From Terrimonas sp937888905 (GTDB lineage: Bacteria > Bacteroidota > Bacteroidia > Chitinophagales > Chitinophagaceae): a stretch of DNA of 64,000 nt. Under the pieces are notes generated by a model. That model searched no databases, had not been told where the DNA came from, and worked only from the letters and a program-made list of their open reading frames with translations. Each line of letters begins with the position of its first letter. Within the stretch, counting starts at the first letter, position 1. The stretch is from the NCBI GenBank assembly GCA_937888905.1, contig CALATA010000022.1, forward strand, positions 186,001 to 250,000, written 5' to 3'. The position numbers and the translations under genes were made by a program. This document shows, one piece after another, positions 40,668-48,777 of the stretch.

Positions 40668-41267
40668 ATGAGTGCAATTGCTACGATACCCAACGAAACA
40701 TTTGTGAACCTGCTGAAAGACCTGTTGCTGGAAGATTATATTCCTTCTTCCAACGCACAGGCGCTGATCCAGGCTGAAGCGCGCTATATCAAAGATCTTA
40801 AGATTAATGTTGGCAATGCGATCAATAACACGCAACAGTTGAACCGCAAGGAAGCGCTGCTGCTGGCACTGGCCGTATCGGTGAATGAACGTTTCGAACC
40901 GTTGAAAGAAAGCTTCACGCGCCTGGCACAACAGGAAGGAGCAACCGAAGCGGAAATTGCAGAAGTGATCGCAGCCACCTCGCTAATGAATACCAACAAT
41001 GTATTCTACCGCTTCCGTCATTTCATGAACAAAGATTCTTACAACAACCAGCCCGCAGGTATCAAGATGAGCCTGATGATGAACCCGGTGTTGGGCAAAG
41101 AGTTCTTCGAACTGCTGAGCCTGGCCATCTCTGCGGTGAATGGTTGCGAGATGTGCGTGTCCTCACACGAACAATCCGTACTGCAACATGGCAGCAGTGA
41201 AAGCCGTGTATTTGAAGCGGTAAAAACCGTTTCCATTATCAAAGGACTGATCACTGTGCTGGCCTGA
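40668..41267 (+). CDS. ahpD: AhpD-family alkyl hydroperoxidase
   Basis: 199 residues of the carboxymuconolactone decarboxylase-like fold. The catalytic pair is in NGCEMCVSSHEQSVLQHG near residues 153-170, a CxxC with the downstream His; upstream helices show NNVFYRFRHFMN. In mycobacteria AhpD passes electrons from dihydrolipoamide to AhpC. Here it follows ahpC by 73 bases with a terminator between, so expression may be lower than AhpC. Cytoplasmic. Confidence 0.9.
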   Translation: MSAIATIPNETFVNLLKDLLLEDYIPSSNAQALIQAEARYIKDLKINVGNAINNTQQLNRKEALLLALAVSVNERFEPLKESFTRLAQQEGATEAEIAEVIAATSLMNTNNVFYRFRHFMNKDSYNNQPAGIKMSLMMNPVLGKEFFELLSLAISAVNGCEMCVSSHEQSVLQHGSSESRVFEAVKTVSIIKGLITVLA

Positions 41268-41290
41268 CCGGTATAACACATTTATAAAAG

Positions 41291-41318
41291 AAGGCCACGT
41301 TTAACGTGGTCTTTTTTT
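41291..41318 (+). terminator. Terminator after ahpD
   Basis: AAGGCCACG (41291-41299) and CGTGGTCTT (41305-41313) pair with one wobble around TTTAA, followed by T to 41318. Confidence 0.75.
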
Positions 41319-41334
41319 GTCTGTATATTTAGCT

Positions 41335-42447
41335 ATGAAAAAAATTGCCGGTCTGCTGTTGCTGATGACAGCATTTGTTACAGTGGGCGCACAACCCAGT
41401 TCCGATTTTTTTACGGTGAATGCTGATAGTTCTGTTGTACGATTGACAGAAAAAGGCGCTTCGCTGCTTGCAGCCTTGCCGTTGAAATGCATACAACAGG
41501 AATATCCGAATAAAACAAGTCATACCTCGGCATCGGATAGTGATCATGTGCTGACGCCGCGTCAATTGCATCCGTCGTTCTACGGATGTTTCGACTGGCA
41601 CTCGAGTGTGCACGGACACTGGATGCTGGTACGTTTGCTTCGCCTTTATCCGCATCTGCCCGAGTCCGGACAGATCCGCGCTATACTCGACAGCAGTTTT
41701 CAACCGGCCAGGCTGCTGAAAGAAACCGAATACTTTGACAGCCGCTACAACGCAAGCTGGGAGCGCACGTACGGATGGGCCTGGTTGCTGAAGCTCGATC
41801 AGGAGCTGATTGAATGGAAAAATCCGTTGGCGCGTCGCTGGCATGCGGCATTGCAACCATTGACAAATAACATCAAAGAACGCTGGAAAGCATATATAAA
41901 AGTGCAGACTTATCCTAACCGCACGGGTGTGCATCCTAACACCGCATTCGGACTGGCGTTTGCACTGGACTATGCACGCGCATCAAACGATACGGGATTT
42001 GCGGCCGCGGTAAAACAACATGCCATGCGTCTTTACAGCCGTGACAAACAAGCACCTTCGGGTTGGGAACCGGATGGAAGTGATTTCTTTTCGCCGTCAT
42101 TAATGGAGGCGGATTTAATGCGCAGAGTGTTGGGTCCGCAACAATTCATGAAATGGTTCAACAATTTTATGCCGGCAAACGGGCTTCGTCATCTTACGGT
42201 GCTGCCGCATGTGTCTGATCGCAGCGACTACCAGATCGTGCACCTGGATGGATTGAGTTTAAGCCGCAGCTGGTGCATGCAGGGCATTGCGCGTGTGTTG
42301 CCGGTGACGGACCCGCGTAAGAAGTTGCTTCAAAGATCTGCGGTTCAGCATCTTGCCACTTCTATTCCGCAGGTGGCGGGAGGGAATTACGGCGGCGAAC
42401 ACTGGCTGGCCAGTTTCGCTATCTATGCATTATCTGCCGTGGAATAG
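41335..42447 (+). CDS. DUF2891-family protein, exported
   Basis: About 370 residues with a signal peptide (IAGLLLLMTAFVTVGAQ). The family marks are HPSFYGCFDWHSSVHGHW near residue 80, RYNASWERTYGWAWLL, GVHPNTAFGLAF and APSGWEPDGSDFFSPSL, all rich in conserved His, Trp and acidic residues that could bind a metal or sugar. An (alpha/alpha) barrel like those of glycoside hydrolases is plausible, but the function of DUF2891 is unknown. I chose the ATG at 41335, which opens the signal peptide; TATATTTA four bases earlier may be its -7 element. Confidence 0.8.
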   Translation: MKKIAGLLLLMTAFVTVGAQPSSDFFTVNADSSVVRLTEKGASLLAALPLKCIQQEYPNKTSHTSASDSDHVLTPRQLHPSFYGCFDWHSSVHGHWMLVRLLRLYPHLPESGQIRAILDSSFQPARLLKETEYFDSRYNASWERTYGWAWLLKLDQELIEWKNPLARRWHAALQPLTNNIKERWKAYIKVQTYPNRTGVHPNTAFGLAFALDYARASNDTGFAAAVKQHAMRLYSRDKQAPSGWEPDGSDFFSPSLMEADLMRRVLGPQQFMKWFNNFMPANGLRHLTVLPHVSDRSDYQIVHLDGLSLSRSWCMQGIARVLPVTDPRKKLLQRSAVQHLATSIPQVAGGNYGGEHWLASFAIYALSAVE

Positions 42448-42535
42448 TTATCCACAGAAATCCGTTGTTGGAACAGAGTTTGCAACCTCGAGGATGATTT
42501 CCGCCGTTCTTCTTAGTGTGAGAAATGTGATTGTT

Positions 42536-43162
42536 ATGGCAAAGGAGAAACAACCATATAAAGAAGGAAGGAACTGTTACTTTATTACCTTCAACACCGT
42601 AGACTGGGTCGATGTGTTTATACGGCCGGTATACAAGCAGGTGATCGTACACTCCCTCAATCATTTTATCCATCAGCAAAAACTGCCGGTATACGGTTGG
42701 TGCCTGATGACGAATCATCTTCATTTAATCATGCAGCCTGGCGAGGGTTATGATATGGTCAAATTCGAAGAGGAGTACAAGCAATTTACCACGAATAAAA
42801 TAATGGAAGCCATCGATACGGAGCCTGATGCGCGGCGTAAGTGGATGATGGGTCTTTTCCGCGAAGCGGGAAGTTTTTTCAGTACTGCTAAAAAGCTGCA
42901 GGTGTGGCAAAACGTTATCGATCCTGTGTTTATCGAAACCACACGTCCCTCACAATTGGTAGAACATATCGAATACATACAGCAGAATCCGGTCCGTGAC
43001 CGCATTGTGGAAACCGCTGCGGACTACTTATACAGTTCCGCGCGTGACTATGCAGGTTTGCGCGGACTGGTAAACATCACAAGATTGCCATTTGTAGAGC
43101 AGCAACTTGCTGCAATTGAGAATATGAATGGTCGTTTTTCTGTGAAATACATCCGCAATTAG
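42536..43162 (+). CDS. REP-associated tyrosine transposase (RAYT, IS200/Y1 type)
   Basis: About 208 residues. The HUH motif is in YGWCLMTNHLHLIMQPGE near residue 60, and YKQFTTNKI, LREAG-like REAGSFF and the late EHIEYIQQNPVRDRIVE are typical of Y1_Tnp/RAYT proteins. These single-stranded endonucleases move REP hairpins. I chose the ATG at 42536 (MAKEKQPYKEGRNCYF). No REP hairpins or IS ends flank the gene, and no transposition marks are seen, so it is a domesticated, solitary copy. Upstream DUF2891 and downstream Ala-rich gene are unrelated. Confidence 0.88.
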   Translation: MAKEKQPYKEGRNCYFITFNTVDWVDVFIRPVYKQVIVHSLNHFIHQQKLPVYGWCLMTNHLHLIMQPGEGYDMVKFEEEYKQFTTNKIMEAIDTEPDARRKWMMGLFREAGSFFSTAKKLQVWQNVIDPVFIETTRPSQLVEHIEYIQQNPVRDRIVETAADYLYSSARDYAGLRGLVNITRLPFVEQQLAAIENMNGRFSVKYIRN

Positions 43163-43272
43163 ATTTTACAATAATATGACGCGGTCCTGATTCCCCAAGC
43201 CCGTCGACTGGCATACAATTTTCGTTAGCAAAAGTGATACACGTTCCATTTTATTACTAAAAGCTAAATTGT

Positions 43273-44118
43273 ATGAAAACATCAACGAAAATAGCACTGC
43301 TGTCCGTAGCCGGTGCTTTCTCCGCAAGTATCTGCTCTGCGCAATTGGGCTTAGGTTTAGGTCTCGGATCAACAACGCAGGCAACAGTAAACGCCACCAC
43401 ACAAGCCACAGGCGCCGTAACACGCGCAACGGCCGCAACTACCCAGGCTACCACGAGTGTAGCAGCTGCCACACGTGGCACCCTCAATACCGTTTCAGCA
43501 AGAACAACACAAGCCGCTCAAACAACCGTTAATGCAGCCCAGGCCGGAACAAGCCGCGCCGCAGGAGCAGTATCTACAACGGCAACCGCGGCTAAAAATG
43601 CTACTGACGTAAAAGCGGGCGTAAATGTAAATACCGATAATCAAACCAATGTGACCGTTGGAAATACTGCTGTAAATCAACAGACCAATGCAAACGCCAA
43701 TGTACAAGTAAATGTAAACGGCAGTGAAGCAATCGACCGTGGCACACAGGCAGCAGGCCGTACGGTAAACGCAGCGAGAACGACCACCGCACAGGCTGTT
43801 CGCAGAACGGCTGCTACCGCAAAAAAAGCGGCTGATGTAAATGCCGGTGTAAATGTGCAGACCGAAGGTCAGGCAACTGTTTCCGCAGGCAAAACATCCG
43901 TTAACCAGCAGACCAATGCAAATGGCAACGTGCAGGCCAACATTAACGGAAGCCGTGCCGTTAACCGTGGTACGCAAGCCGCCGGCCGCACCGTAAGAGC
44001 AGCCAGAAATACTACTACTCAAGCTGCCCGGAGGGTTTCTTCCACCAAGCCCGAAGTAAAAGCGGAGGCCCAGGTGCAGGCCCGTACACAAACCGCCGCA
44101 AGCGCTACCCGTCCTTAA
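43273..44118 (+). CDS. Ala/Thr/Asn-rich secreted repeat protein
   Basis: 281 residues with a signal peptide ending SICSAQ. The mature part is low complexity: Ala, Thr, Gln, Asn, Arg. Residues 107-178 and 183-254 are two similar repeats with a period of 76, each with DVxAGVNV, VNQQTNAN-type and RGTQAAGRTV segments. There is no enzyme motif. The many Arg and few acidic residues give a positive charge. It could be a surface or matrix component, perhaps amyloid-like or DNA-binding; this is inference. The gene is single, with a terminator after it. Confidence 0.65.
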   Translation: MKTSTKIALLSVAGAFSASICSAQLGLGLGLGSTTQATVNATTQATGAVTRATAATTQATTSVAAATRGTLNTVSARTTQAAQTTVNAAQAGTSRAAGAVSTTATAAKNATDVKAGVNVNTDNQTNVTVGNTAVNQQTNANANVQVNVNGSEAIDRGTQAAGRTVNAARTTTAQAVRRTAATAKKAADVNAGVNVQTEGQATVSAGKTSVNQQTNANGNVQANINGSRAVNRGTQAAGRTVRAARNTTTQAARRVSSTKPEVKAEAQVQARTQTAASATRP

Positions 44119-44130
44119 CAAGTTTATAAG

Positions 44131-44159
44131 GCCGGCAACAGGATCGTTGCCGGCTTTTC
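44131..44159 (+). terminator. Terminator after the Ala-rich protein gene
   Basis: GCCGGCAAC (44131-44139) and GTTGCCGGC (44146-44154) form a perfect 9-bp stem around AGGATC, followed by TTTTC. It lies 16 bases before the next ATG, so the next gene needs its own promoter or read-through. Confidence 0.75.
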
Positions 44160-44174
44160 TTTATCTCTTCCGTC

Positions 44175-45038
44175 ATGAAAAAAAGAGTAACCACCCTGCT
44201 GCTGCTGGCCCTGGTCACGGGCTACAGCTCCGCCTATTCGCAAACAAAAGATTCACTTGTTACAATAGTGGATTCGATCAGGCCCCCGAAATACCCGCAA
44301 TTCAAACTGGGCGTTTATTACAATACAGGCTTGCATTATTACGGTCGTGTAGACAGCCTGAAGAGTAGTGGGTTTTTCCCGCTCGGTGAAGTATGGTTTA
44401 CTAAAAACATTTACATCAATGCGGCACCGGTGTTTGTTAATAACGCGGTACTTACCGCCGAGTATGCGGGTACAGTGGCAACGGCCGGTTATTTATTTAA
44501 TGATGGCAAGCGCTGGGCGGGTCATATCTATTTTGTAAAACCTTTTTACCGCGACAACAGCGAGCTGGTGCAAGCCGCATTGAAAGCACAGGCCGCCGCC
44601 AGCCTGACGGTGCAGAATAAAATATTGAACGTTACGATAGGCGGTGATCTTAAGTTCAGCGACCGTACCGATATTGGTGCGATGGCCGGCTTAGATCATT
44701 TGTTTCGCTGGCCGTTAAAAAATCGGCGGGTACTTGTTGTGGATCCATCGGTGTACTTTCATGGCGGTACGCAGCAGTTTACGCGCTCCTTCTATGAAAA
44801 AAGGACATTGCTGATTTTGCCGCTTGGTGAAGAGGAAATAAATAAACGTGTGGAGCAATTTTATTTTTTATCGTGTGAAGCTTCGATGCCGATCGTCTAT
44901 GCCACGGGCAAATGGCAGTTCCTGGCAACGCCTGCGTACGTGATTCCTCAGAATGTGCTGAATCTCGAAACAGGAGACGTAAAAAAGCACGGCGACGCAT
45001 TCTTTTATGCAACGGCAGGGGTACGATACAATTTCTAA
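44175..45038 (+). CDS. Exported hypothetical protein, outer membrane type
   Basis: 287 residues with a signal peptide (TTLLLLALVTGYSSAYS-Q). The mature part has aromatic, alternating strands, e.g. FKLGVYYNTGLHYYGRVDS, AGHIYFVKPFYRDNSELV, LNVTIGGDLKFSDRTDIGA, and ends FFYATAGVRYNF with a terminal Phe, a sign of an outer membrane beta-barrel. The ligand is unknown. It lies directly after a terminator and before the GH25 gene. I could not assign a family. Confidence 0.65.
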   Translation: MKKRVTTLLLLALVTGYSSAYSQTKDSLVTIVDSIRPPKYPQFKLGVYYNTGLHYYGRVDSLKSSGFFPLGEVWFTKNIYINAAPVFVNNAVLTAEYAGTVATAGYLFNDGKRWAGHIYFVKPFYRDNSELVQAALKAQAAASLTVQNKILNVTIGGDLKFSDRTDIGAMAGLDHLFRWPLKNRRVLVVDPSVYFHGGTQQFTRSFYEKRTLLILPLGEEEINKRVEQFYFLSCEASMPIVYATGKWQFLATPAYVIPQNVLNLETGDVKKHGDAFFYATAGVRYNF

Positions 45039-45074
45039 CCGGATGAATTAACAAAATCGCACAGGCCTACCGCG

Positions 45075-45082
45075 TATATTTG
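45075..45082 (+). promoter_or_regulatory. -7 element TATATTTG for the GH25 gene
   Basis: An exact TAnnTTTG match 22 bases before the ATG at 45105 (CAGCGCAATTCGCTGCT follows, which holds GCAGC..GCTGC-type small inverted repeats). Confidence 0.45.
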
Positions 45083-45104
45083 CAGCGCAATTCGCTGCTG
45101 CTAC

Positions 45105-45893
45105 ATGCCGTCAAAAAGAAAAGGAAAATCGCGCCGCCGCTTTGTGCTTATCATCAGCACGCTTCTGCTGTTACTCTTCGGCGGAATGATGTTCTATAAA
45201 TGGATCGCTTACCGCAAGGCAAAACTCACCCGCTATAAAGAATTCGGTATTGCTATTCCCGATGGTTTTGGGATTCACGGCATCGACGTGTCGCGCTACC
45301 AGCATCTTATTGCGTGGGAAGAAGTGAAGAAAATGGAAGTATGGAACATCAAAATGGGTTTCGCATTTATCAAAGCAACCGAAGGCATCGGCAACATGGA
45401 TCCGCAATTCCGCCGCAATTGGCAAAAGTGCCGGGAGAATGATATCATCCGCGGCGCTTATCATTTTTTCATTCCTACAAAAGATGGAAAGTTGCAGGCC
45501 GAAAACTTTATCGATAAAGTAAAACTAAGACCAGGCGACCTGCCTCCGGTGCTGGATGTGGAAACGAAACTCAGTGCCAGTCCGGCTGCCTTGCGCCGCG
45601 AAGTCAAACGCTGGCTGGATGTGGTGGAAGAACATTACGGCGTAAAACCGATCATCTATACCAATGCGGATTTTTACCGGCAATATTTAGGCGTCGACTT
45701 CGATCAATACCCGCTGTGGGTAGCGCATTACTATGAGCCACGTCAGCCGCGCATCGGAAGGGCCTGGCATTTCTGGCAGCACAACGACAGCGGCCAGGTG
45801 AATGGCATTACGTCAAAAGTAGATTTCAATGTATTCAATGGCGATTCCGCATCTTTCCGTGCACTGCTGGTGCCCGGCGCGCCGGAAGAATAA
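45105..45893 (+). CDS. GH25 family lysozyme, membrane-anchored
   Basis: 262 residues. A basic N-terminus and one membrane segment (FVLIISTLLLLLFGGMMFYKW) are followed by a GH25 muramidase barrel: GIHGIDVSRYQHLIAW, FAFIKATEG, IIRGAYHFFIP, LPPVLDVET and PIIYTNADFYRQYL with the acidic catalytic residues (Asp of DVSRYQ, DVE). It cleaves the glycan backbone of peptidoglycan, probably in the periplasm. Length is usual. The gene has its own promoter and a small membrane protein gene follows. Confidence 0.9.
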   Translation: MPSKRKGKSRRRFVLIISTLLLLLFGGMMFYKWIAYRKAKLTRYKEFGIAIPDGFGIHGIDVSRYQHLIAWEEVKKMEVWNIKMGFAFIKATEGIGNMDPQFRRNWQKCRENDIIRGAYHFFIPTKDGKLQAENFIDKVKLRPGDLPPVLDVETKLSASPAALRREVKRWLDVVEEHYGVKPIIYTNADFYRQYLGVDFDQYPLWVAHYYEPRQPRIGRAWHFWQHNDSGQVNGITSKVDFNVFNGDSASFRALLVPGAPEE

Positions 45894-45921
45894 CTAACTT
45901 GCGCGTCAAATCATTGATTTT

Positions 45922-46149
45922 ATGGAACCCGAGCAGGAACCCGATGTAAGGAAATACTTCCTGAAGATTATCAATACAGCTTCTTCGCTGTTGTTGTGGC
46001 TGATCTTTATCATCATGACGGGGCTGCAATTCGGGCTGGCGTTCAGCGGTCGCTACCCGGCCGTTGTCACCTGGATTTATTATGCCATCATTGTTATAGG
46101 ATCGGCCTTTCTCATCCGCTATTACATACGCCTCTGGCGCAAACCTTAG
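45922..46149 (+). CDS. Small membrane protein, unknown
   Basis: 75 residues with two membrane segments, LLLWLIFIIMTGLQFGLAF and VTWIYYAIIVIGSAFLI, separated by a short loop and ended by a basic tail. The start EPEQEPDVRKYFLKIINT is acidic. It follows the GH25 gene by 28 bases on the same strand; the stop overlaps the opposite gene by 4 bases. No family is recognised. Confidence 0.55.
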   Translation: MEPEQEPDVRKYFLKIINTASSLLLWLIFIIMTGLQFGLAFSGRYPAVVTWIYYAIIVIGSAFLIRYYIRLWRKP

Positions 46150-46694
46150 TCGTTTCCACTTTTTTCTCCCACAAACCAGTGTTCCTTGTTTTTAAACAAA
46201 ACATTGAACGTTGTGAGTGAGCCATAGCAGCGGGTGATGTATTGCTGGATGTTTACCTTTTCTTCGTCGCTCAGTTTTTTGTGGCTGTTGATGTTTTGCT
46301 CCAGCACGCGCAGGCGGTCGCGGAGCATGACGATCTTGTGAAAAAAATCTTCTACCGGAATTTCCTTGGGCTTGAGTTGTTTGTCGGCCGGTTGAAGGAT
46401 CAGCGTGCCGCCGGTCCAGCGTTCGCCCAACTGTACAGGTTCGCCGAAGCCATTCCATAAGCGGAGGATGCGGAGCATGGAAGCTTCCATATCGCTGAGC
46501 GTTTCAATCTCCTGCGAAACGTTTTCAGGAATGATCTCATCCAGTTGCGTATCTGTCTTCTCTACTTCTTTAATACCGTGGTGGATAAAGGAAATGAGAT
46601 AACTGGCATAGCGCACGCCCACGATTACGCCGGGGCCGTATAATGTATGTTGCAAACGGGTGCCGATACCCAGCGTCAGTTGTTGTTCTTCCAT
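46146..46694 (-). CDS. Conserved-type protein with N-terminal PcrA-C-like module
   Basis: 182 residues without signal. The N-terminal 50 residues, with IGTRLQHTLYGPGVIVGVRY, resemble the short Tudor-like module at the end of PcrA/UvrD (LQVGQRVEHQKFGFGEVV in this window), including the V/L-H-xx-xG-G-V pattern. The rest is helical with heptad-like charges, ending KNKEHWFVGEKSGND. It may bind a protein or nucleic acid. The start ATG is at 46694. Function is unknown. Confidence 0.65.
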   Translation of the reverse strand: MEEQQLTLGIGTRLQHTLYGPGVIVGVRYASYLISFIHHGIKEVEKTDTQLDEIIPENVSQEIETLSDMEASMLRILRLWNGFGEPVQLGERWTGGTLILQPADKQLKPKEIPVEDFFHKIVMLRDRLRVLEQNINSHKKLSDEEKVNIQQYITRCYGSLTTFNVLFKNKEHWFVGEKSGND

Positions 46695-46782
46695 AGCTCA
46701 ATTTTTACGGCGATGAAGATAAATGAGCCCGTTTTATTTTTCCCGTTTTTTATAAGAAAGAGAAAATCCGGCGGTTTGAGGC

Positions 46783-47589
46783 TCAATTCTCTTCGTCTTC
46801 CATCATATAATCTTCGGGGCGCCAGGCAATGGCCGGGGGCAATCCTTTCTTATAACGTTCTGCCGCATCTTTGATATGCTTCTGGAAAGTGTATTCATCC
46901 GCCTGCAGGGCAAACTGATAAGGAGGTTGGTATACCTGCATGAAGTAATCCAATGAATCGCCGTCGAGCTGACTCAGGCGACGCACCAGTCCTTTGTTGA
47001 AACGGTGCTTGATGTATTTTTCTTTTTCTTCTGTAAGCAGCCGGCGTTGAAATGCCTGCATCTGCCGGTTCTTCTTAAACCGGAACATATTAATAATAGC
47101 ATTGAGATCGAAGCCCACCCCTTCGCTGTTGACCGATGGTGTGATCTTCGGTTTGCTGTAGTTGAAAACTTTCGCGTAGTCCTGGCGGTTTTGAATCGAA
47201 TCCTGCCTGTAGTTGCGCGGTCTCACCTTCACTTCGTCCAGCATGGCCACGTTTACCGCCAGTGCGATATCGAAATTGATGGAGAGGTTCATTTTGGCCA
47301 CGGGAAACTTCTGTGTGGGCTTACCAAGGTAGCTGAACCAGATGGAGTCTTTGTCGGAAGCATCGATGATGTAGTCGCCGTTGTTATCGGTCATGGCCCC
47401 TTTGCCTGAAGTAGAGAGAACGCTCACCGCGGGAAGCGCATAGTTGCGCGAGCTGTCGTAAACGGTGCCGCGTACCTTATATACGGGCGTTCTCGGTTGT
47501 GCCCGCAGCAAAGCGGGAATACAGCCGAAGACCAGTAAAAGAAGTATGAATAGAGTTTTCCGGTTCAAAAGCGCGCAATTAGCAGGCAA
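46783..47589 (-). CDS. Carboxypeptidase-regulatory-like domain protein, exported
   Basis: 268 residues. After a signal-like segment (LFILLLLVFGCIPALLRA-QP) comes a carboxypeptidase-D regulatory-like domain (VRGTVYDSSRNYALPAVSVLS, GAMTDNNGDYIIDASDKD), the fold of the plug extension of SusC-type proteins, but no receptor barrel follows. The C-terminal half is helical and basic, with FQRRLLTEEKEKYIKHRFN. This kind of small protein is common in Bacteroidota and has no assigned role. It is upstream of no operon partner other than the PurN fusion 27 bases away on the same strand. Confidence 0.7.
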   Translation of the reverse strand: MPANCALLNRKTLFILLLLVFGCIPALLRAQPRTPVYKVRGTVYDSSRNYALPAVSVLSTSGKGAMTDNNGDYIIDASDKDSIWFSYLGKPTQKFPVAKMNLSINFDIALAVNVAMLDEVKVRPRNYRQDSIQNRQDYAKVFNYSKPKITPSVNSEGVGFDLNAIINMFRFKKNRQMQAFQRRLLTEEKEKYIKHRFNKGLVRRLSQLDGDSLDYFMQVYQPPYQFALQADEYTFQKHIKDAAERYKKGLPPAIAWRPEDYMMEDEEN

Positions 47590-47616
47590 GTAACAAAAGA
47601 AAGTGCAAAATAAACG

Positions 47617-48492
47617 CTAAGAGTGATGGCGCGTGTTGAGAATTACTTTTTCCGCCTGTTCGGGATAATGCTGATGTTCCAATTGATGAATGCGCATAGC
47701 GAGTGTATCGGCGGTATCGTTTTGCATGACGGCACAGCGGGCCTGGAAGATGACGGCGCCGTGATCATAATGTTCGTCTACAAAATGAATGGTAATGCCG
47801 GATTCGGGATCGCCGGCCGCCAAAACGGCTTCGTGCACAAAGCGGCCATACATGCCTTTGCCGCCGTAATTGGGCAACAATGCGGGATGTATATTAATAA
47901 TAGCGTCGGGAAAAGCGCCGGTCAGGGCCTGCGGCACTTTCCAGAGGAAACCGGCAAGGATAATAAAGGAAATGCCCGCTTCGCGGAGAACGGGAACGTA
48001 GGCATCGCCGCGGAAAAAGCGCTCTTTTTCGATAATAAGCGTGGGAATGCCGGCTTTTGCGGCGATATCGAGCACACCCGCGCCGGGTTTATTGCAAACG
48101 ATGAGGGCGATGCGGATGTTCGGGTGCTGCCGGAAATGTTCGATCATCCGGGCGGCGTTGCTGCCGGCGCCGCTGGCAAAAACGGCTACGGCGATGCGGT
48201 TATCCACAATTGCGCCGCCGAGGCCCATGCGCCTGCCCATTTTTTTGAGGTAGCTGATGAAAAAGCGGAATTGACCGAAAGGAATGCTGACGACGAGCAC
48301 AGCCAGCGGCCAGATAAGCGTGACGATAATAATATATACGATGACCCAAAGCCAGGTGGCATTGATGCCGAGAGCGCCCATAATATAGCGCCCGGCGATG
48401 CCGGTGAGGCTGCCGCCAATGGCAAAGGTGCAGAGGATCAGGAGAACCCGCAGGCCACTGACCTTCCATTTTTGCTGAAGTCCCTTGAACAT
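47617..48492 (-). CDS. purN: PurN formyltransferase fused to an N-terminal membrane domain (DUF6787-like)
   Basis: 291 residues. Residues 1-90 are a small membrane module: WKVSGLRVLLILCTFAIGG, TWLWVIVYIIIVTLIWPLAV and a basic FFISYLKKMGRRMG end. Residues 98-291 are a glycinamide ribonucleotide formyltransferase: VAVFASGAGSNAARMIEHF, LIVCNKPGAG, FIILAGFLWKVP, INIHPALLPNYGGKGMYG and SGITIHFVDEHYDHG, where NIHP and the Asp of the last motif are the active site. It makes N-formyl-GAR in purine synthesis. The frame is continuous, so fusion is real; an internal ATG at residue 85 could also start a soluble PurN. Confidence 0.85.
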   Translation of the reverse strand: MFKGLQQKWKVSGLRVLLILCTFAIGGSLTGIAGRYIMGALGINATWLWVIVYIIIVTLIWPLAVLVVSIPFGQFRFFISYLKKMGRRMGLGGAIVDNRIAVAVFASGAGSNAARMIEHFRQHPNIRIALIVCNKPGAGVLDIAAKAGIPTLIIEKERFFRGDAYVPVLREAGISFIILAGFLWKVPQALTGAFPDAIINIHPALLPNYGGKGMYGRFVHEAVLAAGDPESGITIHFVDEHYDHGAVIFQARCAVMQNDTADTLAMRIHQLEHQHYPEQAEKVILNTRHHS

Positions 48493-48564
48493 GCTGTGAA
48501 TTTAGAAAAAGCCGGATGGTGAACAACGGCCCCGCAAAAGTGCGGAAAAAGCCTCATTTAATTT

Positions 48565-48577
48565 TGTGATTTTCACA
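48565..48577. promoter_or_regulatory. Inverted repeat TGTGA-TTT-TCACA upstream of the act operon
   Basis: Perfect 5-base arms around TTT, in the 285-base gap between purN and actA. The arms resemble half sites of CRP/FNR proteins, but the spacer is 3 rather than 6. It lies 123 bases upstream of the -33 element of actA and 73 bases from the purN start. Confidence 0.3.
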
Positions 48578-48699
48578 TTCGGTTTGAAACCGCGAAACGC
48601 CTGACTGATTCATGACAATCAAAAACAGGCGGTTGGGAAAAATACCCATAAATCGTCTGAAACGCAATGTGGTAGCGGGTTTAAAAAATTTTCAAATTG

Positions 48700-48732
48700 T
48701 TGTCCATTTGTTAAGTTCGTGGCTTATTTTTG
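48700..48732 (+). promoter_or_regulatory. Promoter of the act-cox respiratory cluster
   Basis: TTG at 48700-48702 and TATTTTTG at 48725-48732, 22 bases apart, match the Bacteroidota -33/-7 consensus well. The leader before the actA ATG at 48778 would be about 40 bases. Confidence 0.6.
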
Positions 48733-48777
48733 CACCCGGTTAGAGCTTTTTATCCACATTTTTGATCAATTGTGTTT

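Noticed and set aside
42353..43270. Complete IS200-type element around the RAYT
   Set aside because: No subterminal hairpins or partner gene flank it, and neighbouring genes are intact.
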